Shown here piece by piece: positions 1-5,357 of a stretch of 5,357 nucleotides of DNA. The number at the start of each line of letters is the position of its first letter. The first letter of the stretch is position 1. The notes under the pieces were generated by a model. The model saw nothing but the letters and a program-made list of their open reading frames with translations, was not told the DNA's origin and did not search any database. The stretch spans positions 1 through 5,357 of the forward strand of contig JAKAML010000125.1 in NCBI GenBank assembly GCA_021812845.1. The letters are read 5' to 3'. Both the position numbers and the translations under genes were made by a program. This stretch comes from Pseudomonadota bacterium. GTDB taxonomy: Bacteria > Pseudomonadota > Alphaproteobacteria > Rhizobiales > Hyphomicrobiaceae.

Positions 1-321
1 GACCAGCCGGCTGATTGGGACGTGACCCGCGTGGCCTCCATCTGGGAAACCCTGCTCAACCGCTACCCCGATCTCAAGGCAGGCTTCCTGCACAACGACG
101 ACATGGCCCTGGCCGCCAGGCAGGTGGTAGAAACCGCCGGCCTGGGCGATCAAATCTTGATCGGCGGCATTGACGGCATGACCAGCGCTATCGAAGGCGT
201 AATTAGTGGGAAATTGGTCGCCACGGCGCGCAACTCGGCCCCGCGTATTCATGGCGGCGCCGTGCTGTTGGGCTACTATGCGGCTACCGTTGGCCTGGAA
301 AAAGCCATGGCCGATGTCCCG
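1..321 (+). CDS. Sugar ABC transporter periplasmic substrate-binding protein, partial at both ends
   Basis: About 107 residues of a type 1 periplasmic binding protein (RbsB/Peripla_BP_4-like) are read in frame from base 1. What I see: a PDLKAGFLHNDDMALAA segment (residues about 23-39), which matches the hinge and ligand-contacting stretch of this family (typically A-x-F-x-x-N-D-x-M-A-L-G-A), followed by a QILIGGIDGMTSAIEGVISG stretch (51-70), then GKLVATA (70-76), the usual second-lobe strand and helix. Such proteins capture a sugar in the periplasm and deliver it to an ABC permease; the ligand cannot be told from this fragment. The N-terminus lies outside the window. The C-terminus loses family character after about VGLEKAMADVP with no stop codon; roughly the last 20-30 residues expected in the family are absent. 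GC and codon use (gta, att, agt, ttg, tat) differ from the rest of the window. LacI-type regulators share this fold, but the closing residues look more like a binding protein. Confidence 0.82.
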
Positions 322-324
322 CGC
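304..324. other. Breakpoint joining two unrelated sequences (probable chimera or rearrangement)
   Basis: On the plus strand, binding-protein similarity runs to about base 321 (ending ADVP). On the minus strand, megatron similarity runs down to about base 316 (ending WRVGPIARD). The exact joint is therefore within about 313-322, where a few bases fit both sides. GC rises abruptly on the right side (row 361-420 is about 80% by hand count, against about 63% for bases 1-300). Neither gene has a stop codon at the joint and no intergenic sequence lies between them. No inverted repeat, target-site duplication or transposase is visible, so nothing here suggests an insertion element as the cause. Confidence 0.72.
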
Positions 325-3300
325 GATCGGACCGACGCGCCACGCAAATGGAAGCCTGGTCTCGCCCGCCGCCAGCGGCACCCGCGTCACCGCCCCGTCG
401 ACGAGCACGAACCGCGCGCCCGCCGCGACCGGCGACCGCATGGCCGTCTCCGTCCCCGCCTGCCCGCGCAGAAGCCCGCTCAGCTCGTAGGTCGACGGGC
501 CCACCAGCGTCGCCGTCTCGAACTGCAGCACCTCCCACTCGCCGTCGTCGTTCCTGATCGCGGCCGCGTTCTGCCCGCCCAGCAGTTGCAGCCGCGACAC
601 CGACTGCAGTACGCCGCCGTCGAGCGCCACCGTCATCCGTATCGCCCGGTCGATACGCCCCTCGACCCCGGCCGGCAGCGTCGTCGTCACGATTCCGGTC
701 ACCGCCGCCACCGCCACCACGGCCTTGAGCTCGAAGCCGTCGTCGCCCGGCGAGCCGTAAACCGCGAGCGGCCCCGGCCATGGCGCCTGCCGTGCCGCCA
801 CGTAGCCCGCATCCGGCGGCTCGTCTCCCCTCAGCAGCGGCAGGTCCAGGAACTCGACCAGCGGTTGGCCCGACGCCTGTGCCGCTTCCGCGCGCGGCGG
901 CCGGTCGCGCAGCGACACGCCGGCATAGATCTCGGGATCGACGCCGCGCGCCTCGATCTCGCGCACGCCGCGCTCGCCGATCTCGGTGATGCGGACCAGT
1001 CGCGCGCCGCCGTCGCCCACGAGCGTCACGACGTCGCCCGGCTCGAGCGCCAGCCGGCTCGGCGCGAGCTTGAACGCCGCCCGCTCGCGCGCCGTCCAGG
1101 TCTCGAACAGCCAGGCGTCGGCGATCGCCGCCGCCTGGTCGGCGTCGAGCACGATCGGCAGCTCGGCCTGCGACAGCCGTCCGCTGGCGCCGACCAGCCG
1201 CCGCGCCTCCGCCACCGCCTGCCGGTAGTCGCCCGCCGCCGAGATGTAGCTGACTTTGGCCGACGCCGGCAGCTCCGTCTCCTGCCCGCGCGTCAGCACC
1301 ACGAGCGCCTCGCCGGGCCGCGTCTCGGCCAGTTCGTCCGCGCCGACCACCGCCGCCACGGCCTCGGCGCCGCGGTGGGCGAGCACCACGCGGCCGCCCG
1401 ATTCCCGCGCATCGAAGAAATAGGCGAGCTCGAGCGGCCCCAGCGCGTCGCGTGCCGACATCGGACGGTCGATGACGTAGCCGGGAACCGTCCCGTCGAG
1501 CGCCGACGTGTCGTGCTCGGCGAAGCCGTGATCCTCGAACAGCTTCGCGGTCAGCGCGGCGAGCGGCGTGCTCGACGAGCGGCCGTTCAGCCAATGTCCG
1601 AAGCGCCAGTTGTCGCCGTCGCTCCACACCTCGAGATTATGCGGAAAGGCCGGGAAGGGCCGTGCGTCCCAGGCGTAGACGTGGATCCGCTCGAGATCGA
1701 CCATGCGTCCGCCGTAGACCGTGGACACCGGGTTGGCGCCCGCGTCCGCATCGGGGTGATCGGGATCGAAGGCCGCGATCAGCGCCGCCACGAAGCGGCG
1801 CTGCATGAGGTCGTCGCGCGTACCCCGCGAGTAGTACGGCCGCGCGCTCTCCGCGCTCTTCGGATCGACGAACACGTTCGGCTGGTTGGCGCCCTTGTCG
1901 ATCGCCGGACAGCCGATCTCCATCAGCCAGAACGGCTTCGACTGCGGCACCCACGCCGTCGGCAGCGCTGCCTCGACGCCGCCCGGACGGTCGTGGTGCG
2001 GGTTCGACCACCACGCCGCGACGTCCTTGTAGCGGAACACCCAGGGCTTGCCCGCGCCGTCGGTGATCGGCGTGCGGATCTGCTGGTCGCGATCGGCCTG
2101 GCTGGCATAGTACCAGTCGAAGCCCTCGCCGCCGCGCACGTTGGCCTTGAGGTAGTCGAGGTCGTAGATCGACCGCGCGCCCGCGAGCGCGTCGAGATGG
2201 GCGCGGCCGTCGCGCCAGTCGGCGAGCGGCCAGTAGAGATCGATGCCGATGGCGTCGAGCGCCGGCGACGCCCACAAGGGATCGAGATGGAAATAGACGT
2301 CGCCGGTCCCGTCCGCCGGCTGGTGCCCGAAGTATTCCGACCAGTCGGCCGCATACGTGACCTTGGTCGCCGGACCGAGCACCGCCTTGACGTCGGCCGC
2401 GAGCGCCGTGAGCGCCGCGACGAACGGATAGCTTCCCGCCGCCGACCGCGCCGTGCTCAGCCCGCGCAGCTCGCTCGATATGACGAACGCATCGACCCCG
2501 CCCGCCGCCTTCGCGAGCCACGCGTGATGCAGCACCATCCGCCGCAGCGACCATTCCACCGGACCCGAATAGACCACGCTGTCGCCCGACAGCGCGAAGT
2601 GCGAGACCTGCGCCGTGCCGACGAACGCCGCGATCTGGCTCGCCGCCGCCGCCGACTTGTCGGCCGTGCCGGGCTGTCCCGCCGCCGGATGGACGGTGAT
2701 CCGCCCGCGCCAGGGATAGGTCGCCTGCGCCGCACCGCCGTAGGGATCGGGCAACGCGTTGCCCTCCGGCACATCCATCAGGATGAACGGCGTCATCGTC
2801 ACCTTGTAGCCGCGTGCCGTGAGGTCGCGGATCGCCGCCACCACCGTCTGGTCCGAGGGCGTGCCGCCGTAGGCCGGCCGGCCGTCGCGCTGCGAGACGA
2901 GATGCGCGCCGGCCCGCGACAGCCCGGCCACCGACCACGCGATCGGGCTCGTCACCTCCTCGGCAAGCTCGACACCCGGCTTCAATTGGCACGAGCCGGC
3001 GCGCAGATCGGTGCCGAACCAGCTCACCACCAGCGACACCGAGCCGACCTCCGGCAGCGACTGCGCCATCTGGTCGAGCGACACCGTCCAGTCGACCGCG
3101 CCCTGGCGCGTATGCACGTTCTCGGCCGCGTTCTGTCCGCCGCCGATGCCGTGCGTCACCTCCTCGGTCGCGTAGACGAACTCGCCCGAGCCGGGAATGA
3201 GCACCACGCCGCGGATGCCGCCGCCGAACGGCTCGACCTCGCGCAGCACCTCGAACGACATTTGCGGCAGCCGGTTGCCGAAGTCCGCGAGCGCCAGCCG

Positions 3301-3888
3301 CTCGAAAACGACATAGGCGGTGCCGCGGAACGCCGGCGCCCGCTGAGCGCCCTCGCGCGCCACGATCAGGCCGTCGGCGTCCTGGGTCTCGCTGCCGCGA
3401 TGGACCCGGTGCGTGACGCGCGACAGGTCGAGCTCCTGCCCGTCGGCCCACACCCGGCCGAGCCCCGTGATCTCGCCCTCGGCGATCGCGATCGCGACGT
3501 TGGCGTAATAGCGGTATTCGATCGTCCGGCCCGCCCCGCCGCCGCCGAGCCCGCCCTTGCCGCCGCCGCCGGCCGATCGCGTGACGGCCTCCTCCTCGAA
3601 ATCGGTCGCCCAGATCACCTGTCCGCCGAGCCGCGCGCGGCCATAGACGCGCGGGATCGCCGCGCCTTCGGTCGAGCCCGTGACGTGCAGATCCCTCAGC
3701 CGCGGGCCCTCCACGGGCCGCGTCGCGCCGCCGCCGAACAGCGCCTGGTCGACGAACGACCCGGCCAGCGCTCCGATCTGCGAGCCGATCGTCGCGCCCG
3801 TGATGGTCGCGCCGAGCAGCGTGAACCCGGCCGGCAGCAGCGTGCTGCCGAGCGCCGCGCCGGCGGCCGCGAGTGCCAGTGTCGCCAT
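316..3888 (-). CDS. GTA host-specificity 'megatron' protein with TIM-barrel-like domain (RcGTA g15 type), C-terminus missing
   Basis: This giant baseplate protein of gene transfer agents and related siphophages assembles below the tail hub and is thought to contact the recipient cell. 1191 residues are recognisable; the R. capsulatus homologue has about 1300, so about 100 C-terminal residues are missing. Seen in order: an Ala/Gly-rich hydrophobic N-terminus (1-55); a GSTEGAAIPRVYGRARLGG motif (71-89) typical of the family; a glycine-rich loop (106-120); FRGTAYVVFERLALADFGNR (187-206); a TIM-barrel-like region (about 345-740) with VTMTPFILMDVP (363-374), SSELRGL (Glu473) and MEIGCPAIDKGANQPN (Glu657); a Phage-tail_3-like region (about 797-960); then an Rcc01698-type C-terminal region ending LPFAWRVGPIARD. 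The ATG at 3888 is chosen because AGGA/GGAG lies just upstream and the peptidase stop is 2 bases away. The frame stays open to base 1, but residues beyond base 316 are antisense of the binding-protein gene, not family sequence. Family assignment is firm; function is from homologues. Confidence 0.93.
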
Positions 3889-3890
3889 CT

Positions 3891-4349
3891 CTATCCTGCT
3901 CCGCGAACCCTGAATGCCGCCGCGATCCGGCGCCGCCACCACGGACCGAGCGGCACCTCCGCCACCGGCCGTCCTTCCATGGCGTGGATCATCGTCCCCG
4001 CCGTGGCCAGGATGCCGGCGTGCTTCGCCACGGTCCCCGGTCTCAGCCGGAAGATCAGCACGTCGCCCGCCTCGGCCTCCGCGACCGTGATCTCGTCGAG
4101 ATGCCGCCGCGCCGCCTCGAGCATCGTCTCGCGCCCGCTCGCCTCCGCCCAGTCGCGCGAGTAGGCGGGCGGCAGCTCGGCGTCGCGGCCATGGATCTCG
4201 CGCCACACGCCGCGCACGAGCCCGAGGCAGTCCGTGCCGACGCCCTTCAGGCTCGCCTGATGATGATACGGCGTGCCGATCCAGCCCCGCGCGACGCGAA
4301 CGATCGCGCTCGCTCCGGCCCCCTGCCCCGCCTCACGCTCGTCCGCCAT
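3891..4349 (-). CDS. NlpC/P60 family tail peptidase (TIGR02219 type, RcGTA g14 type)
   Basis: A 152-residue cysteine peptidase of the NlpC/P60 superfamily, expected to cut peptide bonds in peptidoglycan so that DNA can be delivered through the cell wall. The catalytic cysteine is visible in GVGTDCLGLVRGVW (Cys41), the catalytic histidine in GTVAKHAGIL (His110), and a likely third polar residue in MIHAMEGRPVAEV (His122). The opening GWIGTPYHHQASLKG (22-36) is the usual start of phage-type members. The length fits the short, single-domain tail peptidases; no signal peptide is seen, as expected for a virion protein. The frame is open further upstream to an ATG at 4757, but that extension overlaps the hub gene and is arginine/serine-rich out-of-frame sequence. 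The ATG at 4349 has a good GAGGAG six bases upstream and gives the family length. The stop is 2 bases before the megatron start, so co-translation is likely. Confidence 0.95.
   Translation of the reverse strand: MADEREAGQGAGASAIVRVARGWIGTPYHHQASLKGVGTDCLGLVRGVWREIHGRDAELPPAYSRDWAEASGRETMLEAARRHLDEITVAEAEAGDVLIFRLRPGTVAKHAGILATAGTMIHAMEGRPVAEVPLGPWWRRRIAAAFRVRGAG
3894..3902 (-). promoter_or_regulatory. Ribosome binding site of the megatron gene
   Basis: On the minus strand the sequence GGAGCAGGA lies within the last codons of the peptidase gene. AGGA ends 5 bases and GGAG ends 10 bases before the ATG at 3888. This supports that start. The peptidase stop codon TAG (3891-3893) sits between the site and the start codon, an arrangement that favours re-initiation by ribosomes finishing the peptidase. 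Confidence 0.6.
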
Positions 4350-4355
4350 CACGCT

Positions 4356-4361
4356 CTCCTC
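4356..4361 (-). promoter_or_regulatory. Ribosome binding site of the NlpC/P60 gene, overlapping the hub stop codon
   Basis: GAGGAG on the minus strand, six bases before the ATG at 4349. The hub gene's TGA stop (4360-4362) shares its last two bases (GA) with the site, giving TGAGGAG. This decides the peptidase start in favour of 4349 over the in-frame upstream ATG at 4757, and over a possible GTG seven codons earlier at 4368-4370. Confidence 0.7.
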
Positions 4362-5226
4362 ATGCACCGCCCGAGCGTGCCACGCGCACCAGAATGTCGT
4401 TGCCCGGCATGTGCGGGAAGCCGCGGAAATTGACGCTGTTGCCGAACTTCCCCGCGCACGTCTCGATGTGCTTGTCGCAGCCCGCCGTGACCTCGAACGC
4501 CTGTCCCGCGACGAGCGGCCCGCGCGCCGGCTGCCAAAGCTCGATCGTGGCCACGCCGCCCGATGCCGTGTGCGCCTTGACCTCGATCGCCTGCCCCGCC
4601 GCGTCCCCCGACGTGAACCTGAGCAGCCCACGCGTGAAGAAGTCGGCGGCGAACCCTTCGATCCCGGCGGCCGTGAACCGGCGATCGCTCGACGCCGCGA
4701 CGACGGTCCCCGTCCCCCGGAACGCCGCCCCGCCCGTATCGACCCCGCACCGCGCATCGCCGAGATCGGCGTCGCAGCCGTACTGGTAGAGCCGTCCCTT
4801 GGTCTGCTGCAGGTAGTGCGAGAGCCCCCGCACCTCCGCCGCGAACGTCGTCCCCGCGCGCCTGACCTCGCCGATGCTGCCCGCGCGCATCAACACCCGC
4901 TGCGCCGTGTCCCGCCAGTTGACGCGAAAGATCTCGACCCGCGCGTCGTCGTAGAGGCCCGCCGCCAGATGCGCCTCCGTGAGCCGCTCCGACGAGAGCG
5001 CGCTCGTCACCTCCAGATTGTCGACGGCGAGGCCCACCGTGTCGCGGATCTCGCTGGCCTCGAACCCGGCCGCCGCCTCGAACGCGGTCCCGTCGAACTC
5101 GAGGTCGCGGTCGTGATCGGTGAAGCCCATCGTCGCGCCGTCGCGGCGCACCAGCCGCCAGCACCAGCAGAGCGTCGTGGCGCCGCCCGCGAGATGGGCC
5201 GCAAGCGCCGGCGGAAGCGACTTCAT
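4360..5226 (-). CDS. DUF2163 / phage BR0599 family tail hub protein (TIGR02218, RcGTA g13 type)
   Basis: A 288-residue tail hub protein of the BR0599 family, which in GTA particles closes the tail tube below the distal tail ring. The N-terminal DUF2163 part shows LVRRDGATMGFTDHDRDLEF (25-44) and VDNLEVTSALSS (68-79), both typical. The C-terminal BR0599 part ends with the family signature AGCDKHIETCAGKF-GN-NFRGFPHMPGND (248-277). Cys151 and Cys160 (CX8C), with Cys250 and Cys257 (CX6C), form a four-cysteine set resembling the [4Fe-4S] site of lambda tail-tip protein gpL; cluster binding is inference. Length is normal for the family. The ATG at 5226 overlaps the stop of the upstream gene by 4 bases (ATGA) and has GAGG at 5234-5237, seven bases upstream. 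A reading frame on the same strand at 4349-5164 is an out-of-frame shadow of this gene. Confidence 0.95.
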   Translation of the reverse strand: MKSLPPALAAHLAGGATTLCWCWRLVRRDGATMGFTDHDRDLEFDGTAFEAAAGFEASEIRDTVGLAVDNLEVTSALSSERLTEAHLAAGLYDDARVEIFRVNWRDTAQRVLMRAGSIGEVRRAGTTFAAEVRGLSHYLQQTKGRLYQYGCDADLGDARCGVDTGGAAFRGTGTVVAASSDRRFTAAGIEGFAADFFTRGLLRFTSGDAAGQAIEVKAHTASGGVATIELWQPARGPLVAGQAFEVTAGCDKHIETCAGKFGNSVNFRGFPHMPGNDILVRVARSGGA

Positions 5227-5357
5227 GTCCTGACCTCGATCACCGGAATGTTCGGAATGGCGCCGCTGCCGAACCCGGTCAGGCTGACCTCGAGCCTGTC
5301 GGTGTCGAACCGCACCGGCACGTCGAACGCGAAGCCGGCGGTCACCGCCGCGCCCGC
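5223..5357 (-). CDS. DUF2460 / TIGR02217 family distal tail protein (RcGTA g12 type), C-terminal end only
   Basis: Only the last 44 residues are inside the window; the gene continues past the right edge. They read VTAGFAFDVPVRFDTDRLEV followed by a short stretch and AIPNIPVIEVRT before the TGA stop at 5223-5225. The FDVPVRFDTDRLEV core and the terminal I-P-x-I-P-V-I-E-V-R are hallmarks of the DUF2460 family, whose GTA member forms the distal ring at the end of the tail tube. The stop overlaps the hub start codon (ATGA). Identification rests on a short but very characteristic tail and on the position directly before the hub gene, where this family is expected. Confidence 0.85.
   Translation of the reverse strand, partial: AGAAVTAGFAFDVPVRFDTDRLEVSLTGFGSGAIPNIPVIEVRT

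Noticed and set aside
1..315. Continuation of the megatron frame to the left edge of the window
   Set aside because: The minus-strand frame has no stop here, but its translation loses family character after WRVGPIARD and lies opposite well-conserved binding-protein coding sequence, so the open frame is accidental.
1637..3451. Minus-strand open frame of about 604 codons, and another at 284-1627
   Set aside because: Both are Arg/Gly/Ala-rich, out-of-frame shadows of the megatron gene on the same strand. The true frame carries clear family motifs throughout.
22..4164. Very long plus-strand open frame of about 1380 codons
   Set aside because: Only the first about 100 codons look like a protein (the binding protein). 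Beyond base 321 the translation is Arg/His/Pro/Ala-rich and is the exact codon-register antisense of the megatron gene; high GC removes stops from this frame. It is not a fusion protein.
3891..4757. Longer version of the NlpC/P60 gene starting at 4757
   Set aside because: The extra 136 residues are Arg/Ser/Gly-rich, overlap the hub gene out of frame, and have no family similarity; the internal ATG at 4349 has a strong ribosome binding site.
1..5357. Promoters, terminators, tRNAs, CRISPR repeats, insertion sequences
   Set aside because: The window is essentially all coding with no intergenic space above 10 bases; no repeat array, hairpin followed by T-run, or transposase-like sequence was seen on either strand.

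Overview
Two unrelated pieces meet in this window. Bases about 316 to 5357 are a compact, minus-strand, very GC-rich block encoding the distal end of a siphovirus-like tail of the gene transfer agent (GTA) type. Read 5' to 3' on the minus strand, the genes are: the C-terminal end of a DUF2460/TIGR02217 distal tail protein (5223-5357, cut by the right edge); a DUF2163/BR0599 (TIGR02218) tail hub protein (4360-5226); an NlpC/P60 cell wall peptidase (3891-4349); and a very large GTA host-specificity or 'megatron' protein with a TIM-barrel-like domain (3888 down to about 316). This order matches genes g12, g13, g14 and g15 of the Rhodobacter capsulatus GTA. The high GC and the GTA-type order point to an alphaproteobacterium, plausibly of the Hyphomicrobiales (Rhizobiales) or a relative. 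The lineage call is inference. The sequence cannot separate a domesticated GTA from a prophage with the same tail module, because the head and packaging genes lie outside.

The four tail genes are packed with no free space: a 4-base ATGA overlap (g12/g13), a 10-base gap whose Shine-Dalgarno sequence uses the previous stop codon (g13/g14), and a 2-base gap (g14/g15). No promoter or terminator is visible, so they read as part of one transcript that starts beyond the right edge. By family knowledge, the distal tail protein ends the tube, the hub plugs it, the peptidase opens peptidoglycan, and the megatron forms the baseplate and receptor-contacting part.

Bases 1 to about 321 are on the plus strand and encode the C-terminal part of a sugar-type periplasmic substrate-binding protein (RbsB/Peripla_BP_4-like). 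By hand count the first 300 bases are about 63% GC, clearly lower than the tail block, and codon choice is more relaxed. The binding protein loses its recognisable sequence, without a stop, at the point where the megatron gene loses its own C-terminus, also without a stop. Two convergent genes truncated into each other with no intergenic sequence are best explained by a chimeric assembly join or a rearrangement breakpoint near 313-322. This is the most important caution for a reader.

I found no RNA gene, CRISPR array, insertion sequence or tandem repeat. I did not find a clearly undescribed system. The points worth a second look are the junction, a four-cysteine pattern in the hub protein that resembles the iron-sulfur site of lambda gpL, and a glutamate pair in the TIM-barrel region of the megatron.
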